Under the pieces are notes generated by a model. That model had not been told where the DNA came from, ran no database searches, and saw only the letters and a program-made list of their open reading frames with translations. A program made the position numbers and the translations under genes. Shown here piece by piece: positions 8,986 through 17,937 of a stretch of DNA of 64,000 nucleotides. The first letter of the stretch is position 1, and each line of letters begins with the position of its first letter. Origin of the DNA: a cf. Phormidesmis sp. LEGE 11477 (GTDB taxonomy: Bacteria; Cyanobacteriota; Cyanobacteriia; Phormidesmidales; Phormidesmidaceae); NCBI RefSeq assembly GCF_015207105.1, contig NZ_JADEXO010000002.1, forward strand, positions 1 to 64,000, read 5' to 3'.

Positions 8986-10512
8986 ATGCCAGCGAAGACA
9001 AAAATAGACTCCGACCAGACAGAAGGCTCACTAGCAGGCCCACTAGAAAACTCAACGGTACAAACTCGTCTGCCCACAGGCGTTCCAGGGCTAGATGATG
9101 TTCTCAAAGGCGGATTGATTCCAGGCCAAGCATACCTGCTGCGCGGCGGTACGGGCGCAGGTAAAACGACCCTAGGGCTACACTTTCTGACTCAGGCAAA
9201 CCAGTCGGAGCCAGCGCTATTTATCACGTTAGGCGAAGTAGAATCTAAAATCCGCCGCAATGCCGCCAACCTAGGTTTTGACTTAGCGCATATTCACTTT
9301 CTCGACTTGAGCCCTGCTGCCGACTTTTTTACAGAAGACAAATCATACGATATCTTTTCTTCTGCGGATGTAGAGCGCGAATCCGTGACCCAGCAGATTA
9401 TCACCAGCGTTCAAGACATCCAGCCAAATCGTATATTTGTGGATTCAATCACTCAATTTCGCTACCTCTCTAGCGACCACTATCAGTTCCACCAGCAGGT
9501 TCTCTCTTTTATCCGCTATCTCACTGACGAAGGTGCAACGACGATTTTCACCTCGGAGAGCAGTGACTATATCCGCGATGACGATCTGAAGTTCTTAAGT
9601 GATGGCGTCATCTCACTGCAGGCAACTGCCGAGGATAGAACCGTGGAGGTTGAAAAGTTTAGGGGCTCCGACTTCATAGAAGGGAAGCATTCCTTGAAGA
9701 TCAAGTCTGCTGGCATTCAGGTCTTCCCGCAGCTAAAGCCAGATACGTTTGGCCGTGGTGCGCTCATGAAGCAGGTGTCTTCAGGTGTTCCCGAGATTGA
9801 TCAGCTTCTGCATGGTGGTATCGAGAGCGGTACGGTAACGATTGTATCAGGGCCAACTGGCGTGGGTAAAACGTCTTTTGGGACTCAGTTTATGAAAGAA
9901 GCGGCTGGTAGGGGAGTGCGCTCTGTTCTCTATTCCTTTGAAGAATCGGTCGATATGATTTTGCATCGCTGTGAAGGTATCAACATGCCTGCCAAAGCGA
10001 TGGTTGATAACGGCACGCTACTGGTTGAGTCAGTTGAGGCCATGTCAATGAGCCCCGATGAATTCGCTCAAAAGGTCCGCCGTGAGGTGGAGATAGCGGG
10101 TGCGAAGATTATCATGATCGATGGTCTAGCAGGCTATCGGCTATCGATGTGGGGCACAAACGCCAATTCTCACATCCACGCGCTGTGTCGCTACTTGCGA
10201 AACATGAGCGTCACCACACTGCTGATTGACGAAGTAGGCACGGTGACAGGCGAATTCAAAGCAACCGGACAACCGCTAAGCTACCTGGCTGATACGCTCA
10301 TCTTCTTACGATATCTAGAGGTTGAAGGCGAGCTGCGTAAGGCAATTGGCGTCTTGAAAAAGCGACTGTCCAGCTTTGAAACGACGCTGCGAGAGTTTGA
10401 GATTACGCGCTACGGCCTAAAAGTGGGCGATCCGCTCGTCAATCTGCGCGGCATTCTGCGCGGCATTCCTGAAGGGACGACGCCCGAATCAGCCTTTAGA
10501 ACAGACAGCTAA
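8986..10512 (+). CDS. KaiC-family double RecA-like ATPase
   Basis: 508 residues with two KaiC/RadA-type ATPase domains. Walker A motifs are GGTGAGKTT (about 54-62) and GPTGVGKTS (about 289-297). The second domain keeps the catalytic pair Glu319-Glu320 (SFEES); the first has Gly-Glu (TLGEVES) where KaiC has two glutamates. At the KaiC phosphorylation site (Ser431-Thr432 in Synechococcus) this protein has Ser432-Tyr433. It therefore belongs to the wider KaiC-like group, not the core clock KaiC, and no kaiA or kaiB is adjacent. Two signalling genes follow closely, suggesting it acts with them. Confidence 0.88.
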   Translation: MPAKTKIDSDQTEGSLAGPLENSTVQTRLPTGVPGLDDVLKGGLIPGQAYLLRGGTGAGKTTLGLHFLTQANQSEPALFITLGEVESKIRRNAANLGFDLAHIHFLDLSPAADFFTEDKSYDIFSSADVERESVTQQIITSVQDIQPNRIFVDSITQFRYLSSDHYQFHQQVLSFIRYLTDEGATTIFTSESSDYIRDDDLKFLSDGVISLQATAEDRTVEVEKFRGSDFIEGKHSLKIKSAGIQVFPQLKPDTFGRGALMKQVSSGVPEIDQLLHGGIESGTVTIVSGPTGVGKTSFGTQFMKEAAGRGVRSVLYSFEESVDMILHRCEGINMPAKAMVDNGTLLVESVEAMSMSPDEFAQKVRREVEIAGAKIIMIDGLAGYRLSMWGTNANSHIHALCRYLRNMSVTTLLIDEVGTVTGEFKATGQPLSYLADTLIFLRYLEVEGELRKAIGVLKKRLSSFETTLREFEITRYGLKVGDPLVNLRGILRGIPEGTTPESAFRTDS

Positions 10513-10539
10513 CTATCTCTGCTACGACCGAGGCCGCAT

Positions 10540-10914
10540 ATGGCAATGGAAAATTTAATTCTTTGCGTGGGACGCAATTGTCGTAACCAGGAACTGCTAA
10601 GTCAGGTTCTAGAAAAGGCGGGCTATTCTGTGAGGACAGCGTTGAACTGCGAAACGCTAACTCAGATGGTTGACCAGAGTTCTATTTCGCTTGTGCTGCT
10701 AGACGTTGCTGGCTTTGATCGGCAGATTTGGCAGCATTGTCGAATGCTTAAGTCGCACCGCATTCCCTATTTTCTGATTACGCCGTCTGGTGGCGCTCAT
10801 CTAAGCGCTTCATACAGACAGCAATACTTCAACGCCCAAGAAGACGATACGCCTTTGCTCGTCAAACCCCTTTCTATTCGACTCTTGTTGGCTCTAATCT
10901 CTTATACTCTCTAG
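10540..10914 (+). CDS. Receiver-like single-domain protein
   Basis: 124 residues with the fold pattern of a response-regulator receiver. An aspartate is present at the expected phosphorylation position (SLVLLDVAGFD) and a lysine at the end of strand 5 (LLVKPLS). The usual acidic pair at the end of strand 1 is missing (ILCVGRNCRN), so metal binding and phosphorylation may be altered. It sits 27 bases after the KaiC-like gene and 9 bases before the histidine kinase gene, consistent with one operon. It has no output domain. Confidence 0.75.
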   Translation: MAMENLILCVGRNCRNQELLSQVLEKAGYSVRTALNCETLTQMVDQSSISLVLLDVAGFDRQIWQHCRMLKSHRIPYFLITPSGGAHLSASYRQQYFNAQEDDTPLLVKPLSIRLLLALISYTL

Positions 10915-10923
10915 TCTCACACC

Positions 10924-12060
10924 ATGGGTCGTGATCGCCTGCTTCTACTGCTCAGCCGCAACGAAAACCGACGCATCCTCATCGAACGCCTTTCTTCCGC
11001 CTTCGAGATTGTGTTGCCCAAAGGTGATACGCCGCAGACAACTACGCCAACGCTAGAAGATTTCGATCTAATTATCTGTGATCTAGTGAAGCTAGGCGAA
11101 TGGAAAACGCCAATTAGAGAATGGCGAGAAATGGCGGAACCCTTGATTTTGCCAGTGCTAACGCTGATGTCTAGAAATATCGTTGGTACGCTGCCTGCGG
11201 ATGTACGCTATCAGATCGACGAGTTAGTCACCATTCCTATCGACCCAAGCGAGCTAGAAATAAGAATTGCGATTTTGCTGCGATCGCGCCGTCTTTCTGC
11301 AGAGCTCAGTCAAAAAAATCAAACGCTGCAAGAACTCGACGCCCTCAGAACTCGCTTCGTTTCAGTTGTTTCGCATGAGCTTCGCAGTCCGCTTTCTGTC
11401 ATCACAGGCGTTGCTCAAATACTTCAGCTCAAGGAGAAAAAGTACAGCGCCGAGAAAAAGAAAGCGCTGCTTCAGCGAATTTTGAAGGTGATCGATCGAC
11501 TAACCGTTTTGCTAGATGACTTGCTTCTCCTAACGCGAAACACTTCATCACAAGCGACGCTCAAGCCTCAGGCCATCAATCTAGAACAGCACTGCCAGCG
11601 GATTATAGACAACTTCAAGCTCAGCACTTCAGAAACCCGCACCATCCACTTTCAAAGTGAAGGAAATCTTTCTGATATCGGCGTAGATACTAACCTGATA
11701 GAGACTATCCTTAGCAATCTACTTTCCAACGCGCTTAAGTACTCGCCAATAGAGGCTAGCGTGAGCCTCCATATTTACAGACAAGGCGAAGAAGTTGTGC
11801 TGACAGTCAGCGATCACGGTCAAGGCATTCCCCTAGTAGACCAACCTAATCTATTCGAGCCGTTTTTCCGCGCTCGAAACGTTGGTACTATTCCTGGAAC
11901 CGGACTGGGCCTCAACATTCTCAAGCAGTGCGTCGATCTCCACAGAGGTCAAATCAGCGTAGAAAGTGAGCTAGATCGAGGGACAACCTTCACCGTTGTT
12001 CTTCCTGTGTTTGAGACGACTTCCGGGTCTGAGACGACAGGTATTAGCAGCCATGCTTGA
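10924..12060 (+). CDS. Soluble histidine kinase with N-terminal receiver-like domain
   Basis: 378 residues with no membrane segment. Residues 1-125 resemble a receiver: it keeps an Asp (LIICDLV) but lacks both the N-terminal acidic pair and the late lysine, so it is probably a pseudo-receiver. A HisKA domain follows with the phospho-acceptor in SHELRSPLS, then a HATPase domain with N (LSNLLSNALKYS), DHGQGIP and GTGLGLNI boxes. It ends the KaiC-like/receiver run; rsmD begins 16 bases later. A soluble sensor of this kind likely receives its input from a protein partner. Confidence 0.88.
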   Translation: MGRDRLLLLLSRNENRRILIERLSSAFEIVLPKGDTPQTTTPTLEDFDLIICDLVKLGEWKTPIREWREMAEPLILPVLTLMSRNIVGTLPADVRYQIDELVTIPIDPSELEIRIAILLRSRRLSAELSQKNQTLQELDALRTRFVSVVSHELRSPLSVITGVAQILQLKEKKYSAEKKKALLQRILKVIDRLTVLLDDLLLLTRNTSSQATLKPQAINLEQHCQRIIDNFKLSTSETRTIHFQSEGNLSDIGVDTNLIETILSNLLSNALKYSPIEASVSLHIYRQGEEVVLTVSDHGQGIPLVDQPNLFEPFFRARNVGTIPGTGLGLNILKQCVDLHRGQISVESELDRGTTFTVVLPVFETTSGSETTGISSHA

Positions 12061-12076
12061 GGTCGTAGAAAAATAG

Positions 12077-12628
12077 ATGTCAGTCCGAATCTATGGCAAC
12101 CGCGAAATCAAGACGCTAGCGGGCGAGGCAACCAGACCAACTTCCGCGCGAGTTAGAGAAGCAGTATTTAATATCTGGCAGGGGCGAGTCCTGGGCTGTC
12201 GCTGGTTAGATCTATGTACGGGTAGCGGCGCGATGGGAGCAGAAGCACTCTGTCGGGGCGCAGCAGCGGTCGTCGGGATTGAGAAATCTGGGGCAGCTTG
12301 CCGAGTGGTCGCGCAAAACTGGCAGAAGGTAGCAAAGCCTGAGCAAAAACATCGAATTATTAAAGGGGATGTCGTCCGCCAGCTTAAAGGGTTAAAGGGT
12401 AAGTTCGATTTGGTTTACTTTGATCCGCCTTACGCGGCTAGCCTGTATCAGCCAGTGCTTTCGATAGTCTCAGAGCTGTTATTGCCTGCAGGTGAGATGG
12501 CAGTAGAGTATGGCATTAGCAAATGGCAGCCGGCGCAGATCCCTGAACATCTAGAGATCGTTAAAGAAAAAGGATACGGCAGCACTCACGTGGTCTTTCT
12601 ACGCCCTGCGAGCAAACAAGAGACCTGA
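12077..12628 (+). CDS. rsmD: 16S rRNA (guanine966-N2)-methyltransferase RsmD
   Basis: 183 residues. The DLCTGSGAMGAEAL motif binds SAM and YFDPPYAASLY is the N-methyltransferase DPPY motif. RsmD methylates G966 of 16S rRNA. The start MSVRIYGNREIKTL matches the family N-terminus. It follows the histidine kinase by 16 bases and may share its transcript, though the functions are not related. Confidence 0.9.
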   Translation: MSVRIYGNREIKTLAGEATRPTSARVREAVFNIWQGRVLGCRWLDLCTGSGAMGAEALCRGAAAVVGIEKSGAACRVVAQNWQKVAKPEQKHRIIKGDVVRQLKGLKGKFDLVYFDPPYAASLYQPVLSIVSELLLPAGEMAVEYGISKWQPAQIPEHLEIVKEKGYGSTHVVFLRPASKQET

Positions 12629-12760
12629 TTTGAATTCATCACTTTTAGTTGGTTCAATAAGTATTTATTACCAGTTAGGGCTGCACAGATTGACATTTTA
12701 CGGCACAATATGAATTAAGCAACACAGATGTTGCTAAAGTCGCTGAAGAGGAAATCCAAG

Positions 12761-14503
12761 ATGGTTGCTACTGCTGTTGATGTGAAAGGGCCTGCTCAAA
12801 AGCGCCTGTCTATGCAGGTTGCAGACATTGCCGAAGAGACGACTACGCTGCGATCGCAAGACTGGGATCGCGACCGGTTCGATATTGAATTCGGCCTGCA
12901 AAACGGCACCACTTACAATTCCTTCATCATTCGCGGCGAAAAAACAGCGCTAGTCGACACCTCTCACGCCAAGTTTCGAGAGCAGTACATCGCCGCGCTC
13001 AAAGGCGAAATCGATCCGGCCACGATTGACTACATCGTTGTTAGCCATACAGAACCCGACCACAGCGGTCTAATTCGCGATGTCCTAAAGCTTGCGCCAA
13101 ACGCGGTAGTCGTCGGCGCTAAGGTTGCGATCGCCTTTCTAGAAGATCTCATTCACCAGCCCTTCGAGCGCCAGGTAGTAAAAAGCGGTGAAACCCTAGA
13201 TCTAGGCAACGGCCACCTACTCGAATTTATCAATGCGCCAAATCTGCATTGGCCCGACACCATTTTCACCTTCGATCACAAAACTGGCATTCTCTACACC
13301 TGCGACGCTTTCGGCGCGCACTACTGCGACGAGGATATCTTTGACGAAGACCTAGAGGCACTCTCTCCAGACTTCCGCTTCTATTACGAATGTCTGATGG
13401 GGCCAAATGCCCGCTCAGTCGTCTCGGCGATGAAGCGGATGGACAAACTAGACGGTGAAATTGCAACGATTGCAACAGGTCACGGTCCGCTATTGCGTCA
13501 CCATTTAGATGAGCTAACCGGACGCTATCGAGAATGGAGCCAGCAAAAGAACAACGCCGAGACTCAGATTGCCGTCTTCTATGTATCTGACTATGGGTTT
13601 AGCGATCGCATTGCCCAGTCCATCGCCAAAGGCATCGACAAAACCGGCGTCGGCGTCGAGATGATTGATCTGCGCTCAGCCGATGCCCAAGACGTCAACG
13701 AGGTCGTCAGCCGCTCTACTGGCATCATCATCGGCATGCCACCCTCAACTGGCAAAGGCTCAGAAGAAACCCGCGCCGCGCTCGGCACCGTCCTAGCCGG
13801 CGTCAACGGCAAGAAAACCTTTGGTCTATTTGAGTCTTACGGCGGTGATGACGAACCGATTGACCCTTTGCACACCAAGCTTCAAGACCTAGATCTAAAG
13901 GTTGCCTTCGATCCGATCAGGATCAAAGACACGCCTAGCGAGGCACTGTATCAGCTTTGCGAAGAGACTGGCACCGACTTAGGCCAAGATCTAGCACAGT
14001 CTAAGAAAATCAAGAAAATTAAGGCGCTAGACGCCGACCTGCAAAAAGCGCTAGGCCGCATCAGCAGTGGATTGTATATTATCACCGCGACCAAAGGGGA
14101 TGTGCAATCGGCAATGCTCGCTTCTTGGATTACCCAAGCCAGCTTTGAGCCGCTAGGCTTCACAGTCGCGGTCGCCAAAGACAGGGCCATTGAATCTCTG
14201 ATGCAAGTCGGTGATACTTTCGTACTCAATGTTTTAGAAGAAGGCAACCACCTACCGCTGATGAAGCACTTTCTAAAGCGGTTTCCGCCTGGCGCAGATA
14301 GATTTGCTGGCATCCGAACTAGGCCAGCAAACAACAACTCTCCTATTTTGGCAGATGCGCTGGCATATCTAGAATGTGAAGTCTCTAGCCGAATGGAATT
14401 AAGCGATCACTGGCTAGTGTATTGCGTCGTAGATGATGGCAAGGTCTCCAAAGAAGAAGCCATCACCGCAGTTCACCATCGCCGAATCGGGAACTACTAC
14501 TAA
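12761..14503 (+). CDS. flv3: Flavodiiron protein Flv3-type
   Basis: 580 residues from the ATG at 12761, chosen because a GAGG stretch precedes it and the protein then starts like known Flv3 (QKRLSMQV...LRSQDWDRDRFDIEFGLQ); an in-frame ATG at 12728 has no ribosome site. Domains: metallo-beta-lactamase-like diiron domain with the full canonical ligands HTEPDH, NLHWPD, TCDAFGAH and TGHGPL, then a flavodoxin domain, then the flavin-reductase domain found only in photosynthetic organisms. Flv1/Flv3 heteromers reduce O2 to water downstream of photosystem I. The flv1 gene follows, so the two are likely co-expressed. Confidence 0.93.
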   Translation: MVATAVDVKGPAQKRLSMQVADIAEETTTLRSQDWDRDRFDIEFGLQNGTTYNSFIIRGEKTALVDTSHAKFREQYIAALKGEIDPATIDYIVVSHTEPDHSGLIRDVLKLAPNAVVVGAKVAIAFLEDLIHQPFERQVVKSGETLDLGNGHLLEFINAPNLHWPDTIFTFDHKTGILYTCDAFGAHYCDEDIFDEDLEALSPDFRFYYECLMGPNARSVVSAMKRMDKLDGEIATIATGHGPLLRHHLDELTGRYREWSQQKNNAETQIAVFYVSDYGFSDRIAQSIAKGIDKTGVGVEMIDLRSADAQDVNEVVSRSTGIIIGMPPSTGKGSEETRAALGTVLAGVNGKKTFGLFESYGGDDEPIDPLHTKLQDLDLKVAFDPIRIKDTPSEALYQLCEETGTDLGQDLAQSKKIKKIKALDADLQKALGRISSGLYIITATKGDVQSAMLASWITQASFEPLGFTVAVAKDRAIESLMQVGDTFVLNVLEEGNHLPLMKHFLKRFPPGADRFAGIRTRPANNNSPILADALAYLECEVSSRMELSDHWLVYCVVDDGKVSKEEAITAVHHRRIGNYY

Positions 14504-14641
14504 TCACTACTAGATAGCTGCTGGTAGCTGCTTGTTTCCCCTTACGGTCATTTCTCACATTTGGGTAGGGGTCTAGACAAACAGCCCTCAGGCGCACACC
14601 TCGAACCCAAGCTCGAACCCAAGCACAGAAGAGAGATTGTT

Positions 14642-16417
14642 ATGACTGCTCAGACACCGACTGTTGAATCGACAGACAAAAAACCTGTAGAAGCTGGATC
14701 TTCTAATTCGAGCTCAACTCGTCGCGATGTGCAAGTGTTGCCAATTGCAGCCGATACTTTTGTCTTGCGATCGCGCTCTTGGGGTCGTCTGCGCTTCGAG
14801 ATTGAATATGCCCTAGAGAAAGGAACCACTGCCAACACCTATCTTGTAAAAGGTAATCTGGTCGCATTGATCGATCCACCCGGCGAATCTTTCTCTGAAA
14901 TATTTATAGAAGCGCTAAAAGCAGAAATCGATCCGCATGCAATCGACTACATCGTTCTAGGTCACACCAATCCAAACCGAATAAAGACCCTGCAAACGCT
15001 TTTAGAACTCACACCGCAGGCCACGATTGTTTGTTCTTTGCCAGCGGCACTAACGCTCGAATCAGCTGGCATAGATCACAAAATCCAGCCCATAAAAGGC
15101 GGAGCAGAAAACGACATAGACCTGGGTCAAGGTCATCACCTGGAATTTATTCCAACCCCAACCCCGCGCTGGCCAGACAGTCTCTGCACCTACGACAGCT
15201 ACAGTGAAGTCCTTTTTAGCGACAAGTTCTTCGGCGCACACGTCTGCAGCGAAGAAGCCTACGACCTCAACCGCGAGCTGCTGCTAGAAGATCAGCAGTA
15301 TTACTTTGACTGCCTGATGGCACCAAACGTGCGGCAAGTAGAAACAGCGCTAGAAAGATTGACGGCCTATGCACCCCGGCTATATGCAGTCGATCACGGG
15401 CCGCTGATTCGCTACGGCGTTACTGAGCTAACGCAGCGCTATCACCAGTGGGCCGCTGAACAAAAGAAGCGATCGCTCTCTGTAGCACTAATCTACGCAT
15501 CAGCCTATGGCAACACTGCCACCATCGCTCAGGCGATCGCCCGTGGCATCACCAAAGCAGGCGTTTCCGTCAACTCCATCAACGCGGAACAAGCCACTAC
15601 CGCCGAAATTCAGGCCGCCGCCGAAAATTCCGCTGGCTTCATTATGGGCTCACCGACCCTGGGCGGACACGCCCCAACTCAAATTCAAACCGCCTTGGGC
15701 GTCGTGCTTGCCGCTGCCAGTAAAACCAAGCTAGCGGGCGTTTTTGGATCCTTCGGCTGGAGCGGTGAGGCCATTGATCTACTAGAAGGCAAGTTCAAAG
15801 ATGCGGGCTACAGCTTTGGCTTCGATCCCATTCGAGTCAAATTCACGCCAGAGGCTAGCACGCTGCAGTACTGCGAAGAAGCTGGCACAGACTTCGCCCA
15901 GCAGTTAAAAAAATCTAAGAAAAAAGCTGCTCCGCGAATATCGGCCTCCTCTGTAGAAAGAGCCATTGGCCGCATTGTCGGATCGATGTGTATCGTCACT
16001 GCCAAGCACGGCGATATCAGCAGTGCCATGCTCGCGTCCTGGGTTGCCCAGGCCACCTTCACGCCCCCCGGCTTTACAGTAGCGGTCGCCAAAGAACGCG
16101 CTATCGAGAACCTGATGCACACAGGCGATAGCTTTGTGCTCAATATTCTGGCAGAAGGCAAGCATCTAGGGCCGATGAAGCATTTTCTAAGGCCGTTTAG
16201 TCCAGGCGAAAATCGATTTGAAGGCGTTGAAACTCGTGAGACTGAAGACGGACAGTTGGTTTTAGAAAATGCGATCGCCTATCTAGAATGTCAGGTCGCC
16301 AATCGCATGGACTGCGGCGACCACTGGGTAATCTACGCCACCGTCAGCGGCGGCGAAGTCATTGACAGCGACGCCAAAACCGCCGTCCACCACCGCACAA
16401 CAGGCACACATTACTAA
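14642..16417 (+). CDS. flv1: Flavodiiron protein Flv1-type
   Basis: 591 residues from the ATG at 14642, preceded by AGAGAG; the longer reading from 14561 lacks a ribosome site. Same three domains as the previous gene, but the diiron ligands are replaced: HTNPNR stands where Flv3 has HTEPDH, TPRWPD where it has NLHWPD, and FSDKFFGAH where it has TCDAFGAH. Loss of ligands in this manner is characteristic of Flv1, which works only with Flv3. Like its partner, it ends with VHHR followed by a short aromatic tail. Confidence 0.92.
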   Translation: MTAQTPTVESTDKKPVEAGSSNSSSTRRDVQVLPIAADTFVLRSRSWGRLRFEIEYALEKGTTANTYLVKGNLVALIDPPGESFSEIFIEALKAEIDPHAIDYIVLGHTNPNRIKTLQTLLELTPQATIVCSLPAALTLESAGIDHKIQPIKGGAENDIDLGQGHHLEFIPTPTPRWPDSLCTYDSYSEVLFSDKFFGAHVCSEEAYDLNRELLLEDQQYYFDCLMAPNVRQVETALERLTAYAPRLYAVDHGPLIRYGVTELTQRYHQWAAEQKKRSLSVALIYASAYGNTATIAQAIARGITKAGVSVNSINAEQATTAEIQAAAENSAGFIMGSPTLGGHAPTQIQTALGVVLAAASKTKLAGVFGSFGWSGEAIDLLEGKFKDAGYSFGFDPIRVKFTPEASTLQYCEEAGTDFAQQLKKSKKKAAPRISASSVERAIGRIVGSMCIVTAKHGDISSAMLASWVAQATFTPPGFTVAVAKERAIENLMHTGDSFVLNILAEGKHLGPMKHFLRPFSPGENRFEGVETRETEDGQLVLENAIAYLECQVANRMDCGDHWVIYATVSGGEVIDSDAKTAVHHRTTGTHY

Positions 16418-16492
16418 CGGAGCTCTCACAACCCGACCACTCGTTACATCAAAAGCGAAATACTGTTGCTGAAGCTATAGCCTCAGAGCTGG

Positions 16493-16517
16493 ACTATAGC
16501 GTTTCTCGCTTGGCCGA
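16493..16517 (+). repeat. 25-bp direct repeat, copy 1
   Basis: The sequence beginning ACTATAGCGTTT and ending TTGGCCGA recurs at 17866-17890 with two mismatches and the same orientation. The two copies flank the DUF4058 remnant, the toxin-antitoxin pair and tRNA-Cys. Confidence 0.65.
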
Positions 16518-16592
16518 TTTTCCCCAAGCTCGGATAACGCAGATATGATTTGCACCGCTTAAGATAAACGTATCGCTCATGCACTTACCCCT

Positions 16593-16736
16593 ATGGCATC
16601 TCCCTTTCCGGGTATGGACCCCTACTTAGAGCAGTCGGCTTTCTGGTCTTCTTTTCACACGCGGTTAATGGTTGCGATCGCCGATGCCCTAGCTGCCGAC
16701 TTGCGACCCACGTACTACAGAGTTATGACCCTCTAA
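16593..16736 (+). pseudogene. N-terminal remnant of a DUF4058-family gene
   Basis: Only 47 codons are left. They read MASPFPGMDPYLEQSAFW and continue through HTRLMVAIADALA and LRPTYYRV, which is the usual start of the cyanobacterial DUF4058 family (normally over 200 residues). The frame then ends in TAA inside an inverted repeat. The rest of the gene is absent downstream, so the gene was cut by an insertion or deletion. The family's function is unknown. Confidence 0.75.
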
Positions 16737-16756
16737 CCTTGCTTAAAGGGTCATAA
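16723..16756. repeat. 10-bp perfect inverted repeat at the DUF4058 break
   Basis: TTATGACCCT (16723-16732) and AGGGTCATAA (16747-16756) are perfect inverted copies around a 14-base loop. The left arm lies over the last codons of the truncated DUF4058 frame. It may be the end of a miniature mobile element or its scar. Confidence 0.55.
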
Positions 16757-16886
16757 TTCATTTGGCTGTAGCGAAACGACTCGTGAGACAGTGCGCGATA
16801 GCAAGATGACGAAGGCATTGTGTATCCTTAGAAATAAGTTGGCTCAGGTATCTGGCTAACAAAACGTATTTACTGAGCTTACTGGG

Positions 16887-17249
16887 ATGAAGACAAAAGA
16901 GCTGATTTTGCAGGAAATGGAAGCTGTCCCGGAGCCTATTTTGGCTGTAGTCCTCGATTTCTTACAGTTTTTGAAGGCTAAACGCACGTCATCAAAAAAG
17001 CAAGTGACCGTGGTATCAAAAACAAAAGAAGTCTCAATTCCCTTAGCCTTACTAGCCACACAAGAGCCTGAAATTGCTAATCAGCTCATGGTTGAGCCCA
17101 TGCCCATTAGGCAAATGTGTGATGAGCTAAAGCAGGCATTAACTCAGAGTGGATACACATCGCGAGAGAACATTGTTGAGCTCGTACAAGATGTAAAACG
17201 AGAGAGGCTTTCCGAGAAGGAAAATCAGTCAAAGACAACTCATGCTTAA
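16887..17249 (+). CDS. Putative antitoxin of a PIN-domain pair
   Basis: 120 residues. The N-terminal MKTKELILQEMEAVPEPILAVVLDFLQFLK pattern (split here as KELILQEME and VVLDFLQFLK) resembles DUF2281-type antitoxins, and the C-terminus is charged and probably disordered. Its end overlaps the start of the PIN-domain gene by 8 bases, the typical arrangement of a toxin-antitoxin operon. It would bind and silence the toxin and repress its own promoter; that is inferred from context. Confidence 0.7.
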   Translation: MKTKELILQEMEAVPEPILAVVLDFLQFLKAKRTSSKKQVTVVSKTKEVSIPLALLATQEPEIANQLMVEPMPIRQMCDELKQALTQSGYTSRENIVELVQDVKRERLSEKENQSKTTHA

Positions 17250-17688
17250 CCGCATCTTCTTAGACACAAATGTCTACATTGTGGGTGTTGCTGATACAGA
17301 AAGTATTGAGTGGGAAATCCTCACCTGGTTAGGGTTTGACGGTAGCCAGTCGGCTAGAGCTGAGGTGATCGTATCCGCAGAGCTAATTGAACAAATCCTA
17401 CGCGTTGCCAAACGGTTAAAGAGTAAAGACTGGGCAGGCAGTATTGTCAGTCGAATGTGGCAAAATCTTAAGCTGCGATATGTGCTGGTTGATACCCAGG
17501 AATCCTCAAAGCTAGCTTCATTAGGCTGGTTACCTAGAGAAGATATCGGTATCTATCTAGCAGCTAAGCAGGGAAGAGCGGACTGTTTCATCTCCTCTAA
17601 CCGCGAATTGGTTAGAGCAGTGGTGACCGAGACAAAGGATTTTGAGTGCTTCACCCCCAAGAACTTTGTCAATCGATACCTGAACTGA
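17242..17688 (+). CDS. PIN-domain protein, probable VapC-like toxin
   Basis: 148 residues. PIN-domain acidic residues are visible: Asp in FLDTNVYI at the N-terminus, Glu in SAELIEQIL, Asp in REDIGIYLAA and Asp in RADCFISSNREL. PIN toxins are Mg-dependent ribonucleases. It overlaps the upstream antitoxin-like gene by 8 bases and appears intact. Location beside a tRNA gene and repeat scars fits a mobile module. Confidence 0.8.
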   Translation: MLNRIFLDTNVYIVGVADTESIEWEILTWLGFDGSQSARAEVIVSAELIEQILRVAKRLKSKDWAGSIVSRMWQNLKLRYVLVDTQESSKLASLGWLPREDIGIYLAAKQGRADCFISSNRELVRAVVTETKDFECFTPKNFVNRYLN

Positions 17689-17738
17689 GCTGTGTAGGAA
17701 GTTCAGCCCTCCTCACAGTCAGCTATTCCTACAATCAA

Positions 17739-17808
17739 GGCGGCACCCAGATTCGAACTGGGGATAAAGGATTTGCAATCCTCTGCCTTACCACTTGGCC
17801 ATGCCGCC
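17739..17808 (-). tRNA. tRNA-Cys (anticodon GCA)
   Basis: Read on the minus strand, the acceptor arm GGCGGCA pairs fully with TGCCGCC. The anticodon stem GAGGA/TCCTT encloses TTGCAAA, giving anticodon GCA. The T arm is CCCAG-TTCGAAT-CTGGG. Length is 70 bases and no CCA is encoded. It is the only tRNA I found in the window. Confidence 0.95.
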
Positions 17809-17865
17809 GCTGAAGCACTAATATATCAAACTTTCGAGACCGCTTGAGCAAAGATTGACGAATGC

Positions 17866-17890
17866 ACTATAGCGTTTGTCGCTTGGCTGA
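17866..17890 (+). repeat. 25-bp direct repeat, copy 2
   Basis: Matches 16493-16517 at 23 of 25 positions, same orientation (ACTATAGCGTTT, then TTGGCTGA at the end). It lies 57 bases beyond the tRNA-Cys gene. Confidence 0.65.
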
Positions 17891-17937
17891 GGTACAGTTC
17901 ACAGGCTGAAAGCCTTAGGTAGCAACGAGCCAAGTGA

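Noticed and set aside
8986-10512. Core circadian clock kaiC
   Set aside because: The Ser-Thr phosphorylation pair is not conserved and no kaiA/kaiB is adjacent; it is assigned to the wider KaiC-like group.
14561-14641. Upstream start for flv1
   Set aside because: No ribosome site and low-complexity sequence (two LEPK copies); the ATG at 14642 has AGAGAG before it.
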